In this document: positions 46,650 to 56,551 of the stretch, piece by piece
Layout: every line of letters starts with the position of its first letter
How positions within the stretch are numbered: the first letter of the stretch is position 1
Source: Pseudomonas saxonica
GTDB lineage: Bacteria > Pseudomonadota > Gammaproteobacteria > Pseudomonadales > Pseudomonadaceae
Direction of reading: 5' to 3'
Assembly (NCBI RefSeq): GCF_007858365.1
Contig: NZ_VFIO01000003.1
Coordinates: 186,001-250,000 of the forward strand
DNA length: 64,000 nt
The notes under the pieces: generated by a model
Seen by the model: the letters and a program-made list of their open reading frames with translations, nothing else
Databases searched by the model: none
Told to the model about the DNA's origin: nothing
Program-made: the position numbers and the translations under genes

Positions 46650-46877
46650 CCCCTCACCCCAACCCTCTCCCAGAGGGAGAGGGGGCTAATCGGGGATGCT
46701 GTAAAGCCGTAATCGACGCACTATTTCAGTGCCCCGGATCAGGCTGAACAACAAAGGGATAAGGGCTAATCGAGGCCGCTTGTAAAGTGTGTTCGACGCG
46801 GTGGTTCAGGTCGCCGAATCCGTTGGAACAACGCGGTCTGTCCCCTCTCCCTCTGGGAGAGGGTTAGGGTGAGGGCT
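46650..46877. repeat. Composite palindromic repeat between csdE and tcdA
   Basis: Outer ends are inverted: CCCCTCACCCCAACCCTCTCCC on the left (46650 on) and GGGAGAGGGTTAGGGTGAGGG on the right (to 46877), with a direct partial repeat inside (GGGCTAATCG at about 46683 and about 46767). The length is about 228 bases. Its right part forms the 3' coding end of tcdA. Confidence 0.8.
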
Positions 46878-47687
46878 TTGCTTAGCCTTAACCTTCTCTG
46901 ATGGCCGCCGCACACCCGCCACGATCTTGTCCACGGCCTTGGTCGCCGCAACCATGCCGAACGTGGCCGTCACCATCATCACCGCACCAAACCCGCCAGC
47001 ACAGTCCAGCTTCACACCGTCCCCGACAAAACTCTTCTGCAAGCAGATACTGCCGTCCGGCTTGGGATAGCGCAGCTGTTCAGTCGAAAACACACACGGC
47101 ACGCTGTAATGTCGAGTCACAGTGCGCGAAAAACCATAATCACGACGCAGCGTGGAACGCACTTTCGATGCCAGCGGATCATTGAACGTGCGGTTCAGGT
47201 CACACACCTGAATCAGCGTCGGGTCAATTTGCCCGCCCGCACCGCCCGTCGTAATGATCTGAATCTTGCGGCGCTTGCACCAGGCAATCAGCGCTGCCTT
47301 GGCATTGACGCTGTCGATGCAGTCAATCACACAATCCATATCCGGGGTGATGTACTCAGCCATGGTCTCGCGGGTCACAAAATCCGCCACCGCATGCACG
47401 GTGCAATCGGGGTTGATCTGACGCAGACGCTCAGCCATCACTTCGACTTTGTCCCGACCAATGGTCGAACTCAGCGCGTGCAACTGCCGATTGCTGTTGC
47501 TGACGCACACATCATCCAGATCAAACAGCGAAATTTCGCCAACGCCGCAACGGGCTATGGCTTCAGCCGCCCACGAGCCAACGCCGCCCACACCCACGAT
47601 CGCGACATGCGCAGCTTTCAAGCGTGCCAGGCCTTCAATGCCATATAACCGGGCTACACCGGCAAACCTCGGATCTTCTGTACTCAT
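46806..47687 (-). CDS. tcdA: tRNA threonylcarbamoyladenosine dehydratase TcdA (CsdL)
   Basis: E1/ThiF-like enzyme that cyclises t6A37 of tRNAs to ct6A using ATP; in E. coli it works with CsdA-CsdE. The 293 residues show the Rossmann VAIVGVGGVGSWAAEA, NSNRQ and DCVIDCIDSVNAK motifs, and a GGFGAVMMVTATFG membrane-binding-like segment. The ATG at 47687 has AGGG eight bases upstream. The last 25 residues (SPHPNPLPEGEG and beyond) are translated from the repeat and are not family sequence; the original C-terminus probably ended near the VRRPSEK segment. Confidence 0.93.
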   Translation of the reverse strand: MSTEDPRFAGVARLYGIEGLARLKAAHVAIVGVGGVGSWAAEAIARCGVGEISLFDLDDVCVSNSNRQLHALSSTIGRDKVEVMAERLRQINPDCTVHAVADFVTRETMAEYITPDMDCVIDCIDSVNAKAALIAWCKRRKIQIITTGGAGGQIDPTLIQVCDLNRTFNDPLASKVRSTLRRDYGFSRTVTRHYSVPCVFSTEQLRYPKPDGSICLQKSFVGDGVKLDCAGGFGAVMMVTATFGMVAATKAVDKIVAGVRRPSEKVKAKQSPHPNPLPEGEGTDRVVPTDSAT

Positions 47688-47949
47688 GAACATCACCCTA
47701 AAACCGGCGCGCATTATAGGGGGACTACATAGCATTGAGTACTTTTCCTACCAAGCCTGCTTTAATAACTCTCAAAGTTAGAAGATTAGACCTACAAGCA
47801 ATCGATAGAGATATTTAGGCAGCTTCAACAACCCTCTCTGGATCAGACTCCACGTGCTGTACGCTAGGTCGAAGCGCAGTGTAGGATGCGCGCCGCTTGG
47901 TCTTTGCCGAACGATCTTCGTTCCACTCCCTTTGGAACCCGAAATAGTT

Positions 47950-50541
47950 ATGTCATCGCGTAAATTTGGACTCAACCTGGTGGTGGTGCTTGCCATCGCT
48001 GCACTCTTCACGGGCTTCTGGGCGCTTATCAATCGCCCGGTTTCAGCGCCCAACTGGCCTGATCAGATCTCCGGTTTTTCGTACTCGCCGTTCCAACAAG
48101 GCCAGTACCCACAGAAAGACCAATACCCGTCCGACGAGGAGATGCGTCGAGACCTGGAGATCATGAGCAAGCTCACCGATAACATTCGGACCTACTCGGT
48201 AGACGGCACCTTGGGCGACATTCCCAAACTGGCCGAAGAGTTCGGTTTACGGGTGACCATCGGTATTTGGATCAGTCCGGATAAAGAGCGCAACGAGCGC
48301 GAAATTCAGAAGGCCATTGAGCTCGCCAATAACTCACGCAGCGTGGTGCGGGTTGTGGTCGGTAACGAAGCCTTGTTCCGTGAAGAAATCACGCCAGAAG
48401 AATTGATCACGCTGCTGGATCGGGTGCGGGCCGCCGTCAAAGTCCCCGTGACCACCTCCGAGCAATGGCACATCTGGGAAAAGTACCCGCAACTGGCCAA
48501 TCACGTTGACCTGATCGCCGCGCACATCCTGCCGTACTGGGAATTTATTCCCATGGAAGAAGCAGGCGAGTTCGTATTGGACCGGGCGCGCGACCTGAAA
48601 AAAATGTTCCCGAAAAAACCACTGCTTCTTTCGGAGGTTGGCTGGCCAAGCAATGGCCGCATGCGCGGTGGCGCCGATGCGACCCAGGCTGACCAAGCCA
48701 TTTATCTGCGCACACTGGTCAACACGCTGAACCGGCGCGGCTACAACTACTTTGTGATCGAAGCCTTTGACCAACCGTGGAAGGCCAGCGATGAAGGCTC
48801 CGTGGGCGCGTATTGGGGTGTATTCAACGCGGCCCGCCAGCAAAAATTCAATTTCGAAGGCCCAGTGGTCGCTATTCCGCAATGGCGAGTACTGGCGATT
48901 GGCTCGGCTGTTATGGGCCTGTTATCACTGGCCTTGCTACTGATCGACGGTTCCGCACTGCGCCAGCGTGGCCGTACCTTCCTGACCTTCACCGCCTTTC
49001 TGTGCGGTTCGGCATTGGTCTGGATTGCGTACGACTACAGCCAGCAATACAGCACCTGGTTCAGCGTGACGGTGGGTATCCTGCTGGGTCTAGGGGCATT
49101 CGGGGTATTTATCGTCTTGCTGACAGAGGCCCACGAACTGGCTGAAGCGGTATGGATTCGCAAGCGTCGCCGAGAGTTTTTACCCGTCGAAAGCGACGAC
49201 GCTTATCGCCCGAAAGTCTCGATCCACGTGCCGTGCTACAACGAGCCGCCGGAAATGGTCAAACAGACCCTCGATGCACTGGCGAACCTCGATTACCCGG
49301 ACTTCGAAGTGTTGATTATCGACAACAACACGAAAGACCCGGCCGTGTGGGAACCGGTGCGCGACTACTGCGCCACACTGGGCCCGCGGTTCAAGTTCTT
49401 CCATGTGGCTCCGCTGGCAGGCTTCAAGGGCGGCGCGCTGAACTATCTGATCCCGCACACCGCGCCTGACGCCGAAGTGATTGCCGTGATCGACTCGGAC
49501 TACTGCGTTGATCGCAACTGGCTCAAGCACATGGTGCCGCACTTCGCAGACCCGAAAATCGCCATTGTGCAATCGCCTCAGGACTATCGCGACTACAACG
49601 AAAGCACGTTCAAAAAGCTGTGCTATTCGGAATACCGAGGTTTTTTCCATATCGGTATGGTGACCCGCAACGACCGCGACGCGATTATTCAGCACGGCAC
49701 CATGACCATGACCCGTCGCTCTGTGCTTGAAGAACTTGGCTGGGCGGACTGGTGCATTTGTGAAGACGCCGAACTGGGCCTACGTGTGTTTGAAAAAGGC
49801 TACTCAGCTGCCTATTCCCACAATAGCTACGGCAAAGGGTTGATGCCTGATACCTTTATCGACTTCAAGAAGCAGCGCTTCCGTTGGGCCTACGGTGCTA
49901 TTCAGATCATCAAGCGCCACACCTCCAGCCTCATATTCGGTAAAGATTCCGAACTGACACGAGGCCAGCGTTACCACTTCCTCGCGGGCTGGCTACCGTG
50001 GATTGCTGACGGCATGAATATCTTCTTCACCATAGGCGCCTTGCTGTGGTCGGCGGCAATGATCATCGTGCCAACGCGGGTAGATCCGCCGTTGCTGATC
50101 TTCGCAATTCCGCCTTTGGCGCTGTTTGTCTTCAAGGTCGGCAAGATCATCTTCCTGTACCGCCGCGCTGTGGGGGTTAACCTCAAAGACGCATTTGCAG
50201 CGGCACTGGCAGGGCTCGCGTTGTCCCATACCATCGCCAAAGCCGTTCTGTATGGCTTCTTCACCAGTAGCATTCCGTTCTTTCGCACCCCCAAAAACGC
50301 CGACAACCACGGCTTTTGGGTTGCCATTTCGGAAGCCCGCGAAGAAGTGTTCATCATGCTCTTGCTGTGGGGCGCGGCCTTGGGGATCTTCTTCGTCCAA
50401 GGTCTGCCGAGCAATGACATGCGCTTCTGGGTGGTGATGCTGCTGGTGCAATCGCTGCCGTATCTGGCCGCGCTGATCATGGCCTTTATGTCCTCGCTGC
50501 CCAAACCGGTGGAAGCACCTGAGCAGCACCCCGCGACATAA
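47950..50541 (+). CDS. GH17-GT2 fusion: beta-glucan synthase (NdvB-like)
   Basis: An 863-residue inner-membrane protein. After one N-terminal transmembrane helix (about 8-28), a GH17 domain (35-300) carries the likely acid/base Glu140 in VVVGNEAL and nucleophile Glu229 in LLLSEVGWPS. Three or four membrane helices (310-400) lead to a GT2 domain (422-650) with DSD 515-517, ED 605-606 and QRFRW 642-646, the processive-synthase signature, then more membrane helices. In P. aeruginosa and Azotobacter, such proteins (NdvB type) make or remodel beta-1,3 glucans; the GH17 domains have been shown to act as glucan transferases. A periplasmic or cyclic glucan role is likely; the exact product is inference. 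Confidence 0.88.
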   Translation: MSSRKFGLNLVVVLAIAALFTGFWALINRPVSAPNWPDQISGFSYSPFQQGQYPQKDQYPSDEEMRRDLEIMSKLTDNIRTYSVDGTLGDIPKLAEEFGLRVTIGIWISPDKERNEREIQKAIELANNSRSVVRVVVGNEALFREEITPEELITLLDRVRAAVKVPVTTSEQWHIWEKYPQLANHVDLIAAHILPYWEFIPMEEAGEFVLDRARDLKKMFPKKPLLLSEVGWPSNGRMRGGADATQADQAIYLRTLVNTLNRRGYNYFVIEAFDQPWKASDEGSVGAYWGVFNAARQQKFNFEGPVVAIPQWRVLAIGSAVMGLLSLALLLIDGSALRQRGRTFLTFTAFLCGSALVWIAYDYSQQYSTWFSVTVGILLGLGAFGVFIVLLTEAHELAEAVWIRKRRREFLPVESDDAYRPKVSIHVPCYNEPPEMVKQTLDALANLDYPDFEVLIIDNNTKDPAVWEPVRDYCATLGPRFKFFHVAPLAGFKGGALNYLIPHTAPDAEVIAVIDSDYCVDRNWLKHMVPHFADPKIAIVQSPQDYRDYNESTFKKLCYSEYRGFFHIGMVTRNDRDAIIQHGTMTMTRRSVLEELGWADWCICEDAELGLRVFEKGYSAAYSHNSYGKGLMPDTFIDFKKQRFRWAYGAIQIIKRHTSSLIFGKDSELTRGQRYHFLAGWLPWIADGMNIFFTIGALLWSAAMIIVPTRVDPPLLIFAIPPLALFVFKVGKIIFLYRRAVGVNLKDAFAAALAGLALSHTIAKAVLYGFFTSSIPFFRTPKNADNHGFWVAISEAREEVFIMLLLWGAALGIFFVQGLPSNDMRFWVVMLLVQSLPYLAALIMAFMSSLPKPVEAPEQHPAT

Positions 50542-50557
50542 ATTGACTGCAACCACT

Positions 50558-50589
50558 AAACGGCGGCCTATGGCCGCCGTTTTGCTTTA
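50558..50589 (+). terminator. Terminator after the GH17-GT2 gene
   Basis: AAACGGCGGCC (50558-50568) pairs with GGCCGCCGTTT (50572-50582) around a three-base loop, followed by TGCTTTAA. It ends the glucan synthase transcript before dapE. Confidence 0.8.
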
Positions 50590-50648
50590 AGATAACCGCC
50601 CTTTTGTGCCCTGCCCGCCCGCACTTGACCCGCTTCGGAGCTCATACC

Positions 50649-51800
50649 ATGACGGCCCACGCCGACCTTTCGCCGACCCTGCAACTTGCCTGCGATCTGA
50701 TCCGTCGCCCTTCAGTGACGCCCATCGACGCCGATTGCCAGAAGCTGATGATGCAGCGTCTGGGCGATGCGGGCTTTAAGCTGGAGCCCATGCGCATTGA
50801 AGACGTCGATAATTTTTGGGCCACCCACGGCAAGCACGACGGCCCTGTACTGTGCTTCGCTGGCCATACCGACGTGGTGCCGACCGGCCCGGTGCAAGCC
50901 TGGCAGAACGACCCGTTTGACGCGCTGATCGACGAAAATGGCATGCTCTGTGGCCGTGGGGCCGCCGACATGAAAGGCAGCCTGGCAGCCATGCTGGTCG
51001 CCGCAGAACGGTTCGTCGCCGATTACCCGGACCACAAAGGCTCGGTGGCATTTCTGATTACCAGCGACGAAGAAGGCCCTGCACATCACGGCACAAAAGC
51101 CGTGGTCGAACGCTTTGCTGCGCGCAACGAGCGTCTGGACTGGTGCATCGTTGGCGAACCCTCAAGCACCACTCTGGTGGGCGACGTGGTCAAAAACGGC
51201 CGCCGTGGCTCCCTGGGCGCCAAGCTGACCGTTCGCGGCATCCAGGGCCATGTGGCCTACCCGCACCTGGCCAAAAACCCGATTCATCTGGCGGCTCCTG
51301 CGCTGGCCGAACTGGCTGCCGAGCATTGGGACAACGGCAATGCGTTCTTCCCGCCGACCAGCTTCCAGATTTCCAACCTTAACTCCGGCACGGGCGCGAC
51401 CAATGTCATTCCCGGCGACCTGGTGGCCGTGTTCAACTTCCGCTTCTCGACCGAATCCACCGTCGAAGGCTTGCAACAGCGTGTCGCTGACATTCTCGAC
51501 AAGCACGGTCTGGATTGGCACATCGAGTGGGCGCTGTCTGGCCTGCCCTTTCTAACCGAGCCGGGAGCTCTGCTGGACGCGGTGTCGCAAAGCATCAAAC
51601 AGGTCACGGGCCGCGAAACCCAGGCCTCCACCAGTGGCGGCACCTCGGACGGACGCTTTATCGCGACCCTGGGCACGCAAGTGGTAGAACTGGGGCCGGT
51701 CAATGCCACCATCCACCAAGTCAACGAGCGGGTGCTGGCCAGCGATCTCGATGTTCTGACCGAGATCTACTACCAAACTCTGATCAAGTTGCTCGCCTGA
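50649..51800 (+). CDS. dapE: Succinyl-diaminopimelate desuccinylase DapE
   Basis: Di-zinc M20 hydrolase releasing succinate from N-succinyl-LL-diaminopimelate, the step after DapC. The 383 residues have [10 protein letters not shown] (metal His and catalytic Asp), [15 protein letters not shown] (bridging Asp), [11 protein letters not shown] (Glu-Glu) and a C-terminal His in the [16 protein letters not shown] region. The ATG at 50649 replaces a longer open frame. Its stop overlaps the rlmA start by one base (TGATG). Confidence 0.97.
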   Translation: MTAHADLSPTLQLACDLIRRPSVTPIDADCQKLMMQRLGDAGFKLEPMRIEDVDNFWATHGKHDGPVLCFAGHTDVVPTGPVQAWQNDPFDALIDENGMLCGRGAADMKGSLAAMLVAAERFVADYPDHKGSVAFLITSDEEGPAHHGTKAVVERFAARNERLDWCIVGEPSSTTLVGDVVKNGRRGSLGAKLTVRGIQGHVAYPHLAKNPIHLAAPALAELAAEHWDNGNAFFPPTSFQISNLNSGTGATNVIPGDLVAVFNFRFSTESTVEGLQQRVADILDKHGLDWHIEWALSGLPFLTEPGALLDAVSQSIKQVTGRETQASTSGGTSDGRFIATLGTQVVELGPVNATIHQVNERVLASDLDVLTEIYYQTLIKLLA

Positions 51801-52609
51801 TGCTTGCCTGCCCCATTTGCAGTGAGCCACTGAGCGCGGTGGAAAACGGCGTTGTTTGCCCCGCCGGCCATCGCTTTGACCGTGCGCGTCAGGGTTACCT
51901 GAACCTGTTGCCGGTGCAGCACAAAAACAGCCGCGACCCGGGCGATAATCAGGCGATGGTCGAAGCCCGCCGCGACTTCCTCAACGCGGGCCATTACGCT
52001 CCGGTTGCCAAGCGCCTGGCCGAACTGGCCGCCGAACGCGCACCACAACGCTGGCTTGATATCGGTTGTGGCGAAGGTTATTACACCGCTCAAGTGGCCG
52101 AAGCCCTGCCCAACGCCGATGGCTACGCGCTGGATATTTCCCGCGAAGCCGTCAAACGTGCCTGCAAGCGCAACCCGCACCTGACCTGGTTGATCGCCAG
52201 CATGGCCCGAGTACCTTTAGCCGATGCCAGTTGCCAGTTTCTGGCCAGTGTTTTCAGCCCCCTGGACTGGCTCGAAGCCAAGCGCTTGCTCAGCCCCGGT
52301 GGCGGCTTGATGCGTGTAGGCCCGACTCGCGGTCACTTGATGGAATTGCGCGAGCGTTTGTACGACGAAGTACGCGAATACACCGATGACAAGCACTTGG
52401 CGCTAGTCCCTGAAGGGATGCAGTTGCAACACAGTGAAATACTGGAGTTCACCCTAAGCTTGAGCGAACCTCAGGATCGCGCCAATCTGCTGGCCATGAC
52501 ACCCCACGGCTGGCGCGCCAGCGCTGAACGTCGCGCGCAAGTGATCGAACACCCGCAGCCTTTAGTGGTGACGGTCTCGATGCGCTACGATTACTTCGTT
52601 CTTCAATAA
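51800..52609 (+). CDS. rlmA: 23S rRNA (guanine-745-N1)-methyltransferase RlmA
   Basis: Methylates G745 (E. coli numbering) of 23S rRNA. The 269 residues begin with a zinc site (Cys4, Cys7, Cys20, His24 in CPICSEPLS and VVCPAGHRFD), then DRARQGYLNLL, and the SAM-binding motif WLDIGCGEGYYT. The true start is the ATG overlapping the dapE stop; the frame is open further upstream only as a shadow. Closely related RlmA(II) enzymes methylate G748; phylogeny favours G745. Confidence 0.93.
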   Translation: MLACPICSEPLSAVENGVVCPAGHRFDRARQGYLNLLPVQHKNSRDPGDNQAMVEARRDFLNAGHYAPVAKRLAELAAERAPQRWLDIGCGEGYYTAQVAEALPNADGYALDISREAVKRACKRNPHLTWLIASMARVPLADASCQFLASVFSPLDWLEAKRLLSPGGGLMRVGPTRGHLMELRERLYDEVREYTDDKHLALVPEGMQLQHSEILEFTLSLSEPQDRANLLAMTPHGWRASAERRAQVIEHPQPLVVTVSMRYDYFVLQ

Positions 52610-52688
52610 TCAATTTACGGCCTGCGGCACACGCCGCAGACCCGACGAATCCGCGAATGGATTTTTCAGACACGCAGTGAGGACATCC

Positions 52689-53069
52689 ATGCGCCAGCCC
52701 GATATCGAGATTTACCTGAAAGAGGCTAAGTCTGGTCACGAACACGTTGTTGAATGGCTTTCTAAGGCTCTGGGCCCTTGTACACCCTGGGTGAAAAAGG
52801 GGCAGGTGTGGAAATGCACCGCAGGCGGCATACCCGTCACCTGGATGCCCAACGCCGTGGGTAAATGGAACAGCTTGTACCTGGACAGTGACCAAACGCC
52901 TTGGGACGATGACATCGCCTGTGCTCAAGCTGCATTCAAAGCGCTAAATGTCGAAGTGCGTTGCGCACCGGGCACATGGGAAGAGGAGCAAGGTGAAGCA
53001 GACGCCGATCGCTGGATCCGCATCAGCGAGGATGGCCAGGAAGAAATCACCTGGAAAACCAATTCCTGA
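52689..53069 (+). CDS. Conserved hypothetical protein
   Basis: A 126-residue soluble protein that I cannot place in a named family. The ATG at 52689 has GAGGA seven bases upstream. It is acidic (many Asp/Glu, especially the segment GTWEEEQGEADADRW), rich in Trp (nine or so) and has three Cys. No signal peptide or membrane helix is seen. It stands alone between rlmA and the cold-shock gene, with a 79-base gap before it and a REP-like hairpin after it. Confidence 0.7.
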   Translation: MRQPDIEIYLKEAKSGHEHVVEWLSKALGPCTPWVKKGQVWKCTAGGIPVTWMPNAVGKWNSLYLDSDQTPWDDDIACAQAAFKALNVEVRCAPGTWEEEQGEADADRWIRISEDGQEEITWKTNS

Positions 53070-53083
53070 GGTGCAATCAAGCC

Positions 53084-53120
53084 TTGTAGCAGCTGCCGCA
53101 ACCTACGGCAGCTGCTACAA
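53084..53120. repeat. REP-like inverted repeat (15-bp arms)
   Basis: TTGTAGCAGCTGCCG (53084-53098) is inverted at 53106-53120. It has the same GTAGCAGCTGCCG core as the element at 9321-9451. It lies between the convergent hypothetical gene and cold-shock gene and probably serves as their shared terminator. Confidence 0.8.
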
Positions 53121-53126
53121 AGGACG

Positions 53127-53336
53127 TTAAAGCCCTACCACATCATCCGCTTGTAAACCTTTTTCACCCGTCACCTGGGTGTACTCCACCTGCTGACCTT
53201 CGGCCAGAGAGCGATGGCCTTCACCGCGAATAGCACGGTAATGCACGAACACATCACCGCCACTTTCGCCCTGAATGAAACCGTAGCCCTTGGCGTCATT
53301 GAACCACTTCACACTGCCTGTCAAACGCGTAGCCAT
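53127..53336 (-). CDS. Cold-shock domain protein (CspA family)
   Basis: A 69-residue single cold-shock domain that binds single-stranded nucleic acid. RNP1 appears as KGYGFIQG (usually KGFGFI) and RNP2 as DVFVHYRAI (usually VFVHFSAI); both are conservative aromatic changes. The start [19 protein letters not shown] is typical. Whether it is cold-induced cannot be judged; no long cold-box leader was identified in the 239 bases up to plsB. Confidence 0.92.
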   Translation of the reverse strand: MATRLTGSVKWFNDAKGYGFIQGESGGDVFVHYRAIRGEGHRSLAEGQQVEYTQVTGEKGLQADDVVGL

Positions 53337-53575
53337 AGATCACTTCCCCCTTTTTGTTATTAATTGGGCACATTAGTGGCCCGTTAAGAACTTTCGCTAG
53401 AACTTACCTTTTTGAAATCAGGTCTTACACTGCATAGCGAAAGAGCTTCGAGTATAAGTCAGCCCGAAAAACACTCAATCAATATTACTTCGCTGCTTTT
53501 TTGCCGATTTTCCAGAGATACGGCACACTACCGGGCCGAGTAAATACTCGTTAAATCCACTCACGCAGAAGCCGT

Positions 53576-56071
53576 ATGACCCGTTCCCCATTCCGCCGCC
53601 TTGTTTTTGGCGCTCTGCGTCGCTTGCTGTACCTGTGGGTGCGCTCAGAGACGATCAATCAATCGTCTTTGTCCCTCAACCTGGATCGCAGCCGGCCCGT
53701 TTTCTACGTCTTGCAATCCCCCTCCATCACGGAACTGGCGGTGGTTGACACCGAGTGCACCAAAGTCGGTTTACCGCGCCCGGTACTGCCCGTTTCTGTT
53801 GGCCCTATGATGGAGCCTGCGGCGTTCTTTTACCTGACCCCCGAGCCTGATTGGGTGGGACGTCAAGACAAGCGCGGAGCCCCGCCTACACTGACCCGCC
53901 TGGTCGATGGCCTGACCCTGAACCCGGCCGAGGATGCACAAATCATCCCGGTCAGCGTGTTCTGGGGTCAATCGCCCGACAGCGAGTCCAGCCCATGGAA
54001 ACTGCTGTTTGCCGACAGCTGGGCCGTCACCGGGCGCTTGCGTCGCTTACTGCGCATTCTGATTCTGGGCCGAAAAACCCGGGTGCAGTTTTCAGCGCCT
54101 ATTCATTTACGCGAGCTGGTAGACCTCAATAAAGGCCACGAGCGCACCGTGCGTATGGCCCAACGTATTTTGCGGGTGCACTTTCGCAACCTCAAAACCG
54201 CCACCATCGGGCCCGACCTGTCTCATCGCCGCAATCTGGTCAAAGGCTTGATCAACGAACCGGCAGTGCGCCAGGCGATTCTCGATGAAGCCCAGCGCGA
54301 GAACATCTCGCCAGAAAAGGCCCGTGCCCAGGCATTGCGCTACGCCAATGAAATTGCCTCGGACTACACCTACACCGCCATCCGCTTTTTTGAAGTGGTG
54401 CTCAGCTGGTTCTGGAACAAGATTTACGACGGGGTCAAGCTCAACCACATCGAGGGCGTACAGAACGTCGCTCAAGGCCACGAAATCGTCTACGTGCCCT
54501 GCCACCGCAGCCATATCGACTACTTGCTGCTGTCCTACCTGCTTTTTCGCAACGGCCTGACCCCGCCGCATATTGCCGCGGGGATCAACCTGAACATGCC
54601 CGTGGTGGGGCCTTTACTGCGCCGCGGCGGAGCGTTTTTCATGCGCCGCACGTTCAAGGGCAATCCGCTGTACACCTCGGTGTTCAACGAATACATGCAT
54701 ACCCTGTTCACCAAAGGCTTTCCGGTTGAGTACTTCGTCGAAGGCGGCAGATCGCGCACCGGCCGTATGCTGCAACCCAAAACCGGCATGCTGGCGATCA
54801 CCGTGCGCAGCTACTTGCGCTCATCGCGTATGCCCATTGTCTTTGTGCCGGTCTATATCGGTTATGAGCGCGTGCTCGAAGGTCGCACTTATCTGGGAGA
54901 GCTACGCGGAGCGAGCAAGAAGAAAGAATCGATATTCGACATGTTCAAGGTCATCGGCGCACTCAAACAAAAGTTTGGCCAGGTCGCCGTCAACTTTGGC
55001 GAGCCAATCAAGCTCGCCGATTTCCTGGACAACGAGCAGCCGGACTGGCGCCAGCAGGAACTTGCCCCGCTGTATCGCCCGCAGTGGTTAAACGCCGCCA
55101 CCCATCGCCTGGGGGAGAAAGTTGCACAAAAACTCAACGAAGCCGCCGCTATCAACCCCGTCAATCTGGTGGCACTGGCATTGCTGTCCACCAGTAAGCT
55201 GGCCCTTGATGACCGTGCCTTGGCGCGCGTTCTGGACTTGTATCTGGCCCTCTTGCGTCGTGTCCCTTACTCGCCGTACACCACATTGCCTGAAGGCGAT
55301 GGCCGCGCGTTGATTGAGCACGTAAAAGGCATGGATCTGCTCTCGGAACAGAGCGATGCGCTGGGTAAAATCCTGTATCTGGATGAGCAGAATGCGGTTC
55401 TGATGACCTATTACCGCAACAACGTGCTGCATATCTTTGCATTGCCATCGTTGCTCTCAAGCTTCTTCCAGAGCGCTTCGCGCATGACCCGCGAACAAAT
55501 CCTGCGCTACACCCATGCGCTGTACCCGTACCTGCAATCGGAGCTGTTCATTCGCTGGTCACGGGAGGAGCTCGACGCTGTGGTCGATCAATGGTTAGAA
55601 GCCTTTGTCGAGCAAGGGTTGTTGCGTTTTGAAGGTGAGGTCTACCTGCGCCCTGCACCTAGCTCACGCCACTTCGTATTGCTGACGCTGCTGTCTAAAA
55701 GCATTGCGCAAACCTTGCAGCGCTTCTACATGGCCATCTCGTTGTTGCTCAACAGTGGCCAAAATACCTTGAGCGCTGAAGAGCTGGAAGACCTGTGCAC
55801 GATGATGGCCCAGCGCCTGTCGATCCTGCACGGCCTCAACGCACCCGAGTTCTTCGATAAAAGCCTGTTTCGGCACTTTATCGAAACATTGCTTGAAGAG
55901 GATGTGTTGCGTCGTGATGCCAACGGCAAGTTGAGCTATCACGAGATGCTGGGGGAGCTGGCCGAAGGGGCTGCCAAACGTGTATTGCCGGCCGAAATTC
56001 GCCTGTCGATCCGTCAGGTGGCCTTGCACCGCAGCGAAGATGCCGCGGATCAGCCCGAAAACGTCGGATAA
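53576..56071 (+). CDS. plsB: Glycerol-3-phosphate acyltransferase PlsB
   Basis: First acylation of phospholipid synthesis, adding an acyl chain to sn-1 of glycerol 3-phosphate at the inner membrane. The 831 residues match the large gammaproteobacterial PlsB. Acyltransferase motif I is [12 protein letters not shown] (the HX4D pair), followed by [10 protein letters not shown], the EGGRSRTGR substrate-binding block, and [11 protein letters not shown]. aeruginosa has plsB (PA3673) in the same neighbourhood. Confidence 0.97.
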   Translation: MTRSPFRRLVFGALRRLLYLWVRSETINQSSLSLNLDRSRPVFYVLQSPSITELAVVDTECTKVGLPRPVLPVSVGPMMEPAAFFYLTPEPDWVGRQDKRGAPPTLTRLVDGLTLNPAEDAQIIPVSVFWGQSPDSESSPWKLLFADSWAVTGRLRRLLRILILGRKTRVQFSAPIHLRELVDLNKGHERTVRMAQRILRVHFRNLKTATIGPDLSHRRNLVKGLINEPAVRQAILDEAQRENISPEKARAQALRYANEIASDYTYTAIRFFEVVLSWFWNKIYDGVKLNHIEGVQNVAQGHEIVYVPCHRSHIDYLLLSYLLFRNGLTPPHIAAGINLNMPVVGPLLRRGGAFFMRRTFKGNPLYTSVFNEYMHTLFTKGFPVEYFVEGGRSRTGRMLQPKTGMLAITVRSYLRSSRMPIVFVPVYIGYERVLEGRTYLGELRGASKKKESIFDMFKVIGALKQKFGQVAVNFGEPIKLADFLDNEQPDWRQQELAPLYRPQWLNAATHRLGEKVAQKLNEAAAINPVNLVALALLSTSKLALDDRALARVLDLYLALLRRVPYSPYTTLPEGDGRALIEHVKGMDLLSEQSDALGKILYLDEQNAVLMTYYRNNVLHIFALPSLLSSFFQSASRMTREQILRYTHALYPYLQSELFIRWSREELDAVVDQWLEAFVEQGLLRFEGEVYLRPAPSSRHFVLLTLLSKSIAQTLQRFYMAISLLLNSGQNTLSAEELEDLCTMMAQRLSILHGLNAPEFFDKSLFRHFIETLLEEDVLRRDANGKLSYHEMLGELAEGAAKRVLPAEIRLSIRQVALHRSEDAADQPENVG

Positions 56072-56216
56072 GGCTGGCCGTTCCACGAGGATATATCAGC
56101 AAAGATGCATGGAAGCGTCTCTGCCTGATTCAACGCCCTGAACGTTCGCTAGGCTGAGTTACATGCCGGTTTAAGCGGCATAAACCCTTTACTCAACAAA
56201 GATAAGGACATCTTTT

Positions 56217-56381
56217 ATGACCCCACAAAATACAACTGGCGTTCATGGCGGCAATGGCATTAGTCCAGCAACTGGCAGCATTGGCGCACACGCCTCCACC
56301 TCGCAAAAACAGGCCATCGCCAATCCGGTGTTCACCATCAGCATGGGTGAAGTCAAACTCTCGGTATTTGCCCCAGCCTGA
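56217..56381 (+). CDS. Small ORF, 54 residues, unknown
   Basis: Begins ATG after AAGGACA (good ribosome site, eight to nine bases away) and codes for a protein with a Gly/Ser/Thr-rich first half (GVHGGNGISPATGSIGAHAS) and a more hydrophobic end (NPVFTISMGEVKLSVFAPA). It is not hydrophobic enough for a membrane helix and has no signal peptide or Cys. It lies alone between plsB and the ybaY-type gene. I do not recognise it; the ribosome site and the balanced composition make it more than a chance frame. Confidence 0.5.
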   Translation: MTPQNTTGVHGGNGISPATGSIGAHASTSQKQAIANPVFTISMGEVKLSVFAPA

Positions 56382-56551
56382 CCAACCATTAAGTCGGAGC
56401 ACGCTGAATGGGCATTGCCTCATAGTTGGCGTGTTGACGTATTTATCTTCATTACTATCGTCAATGAGGGTGCTGACAGAAATTCATGGTAAAAAACTTT
56501 TCTGAATAAGGTGCGAACTATCTGCGCCAGAAAAAAGGAGATTTACACCCC

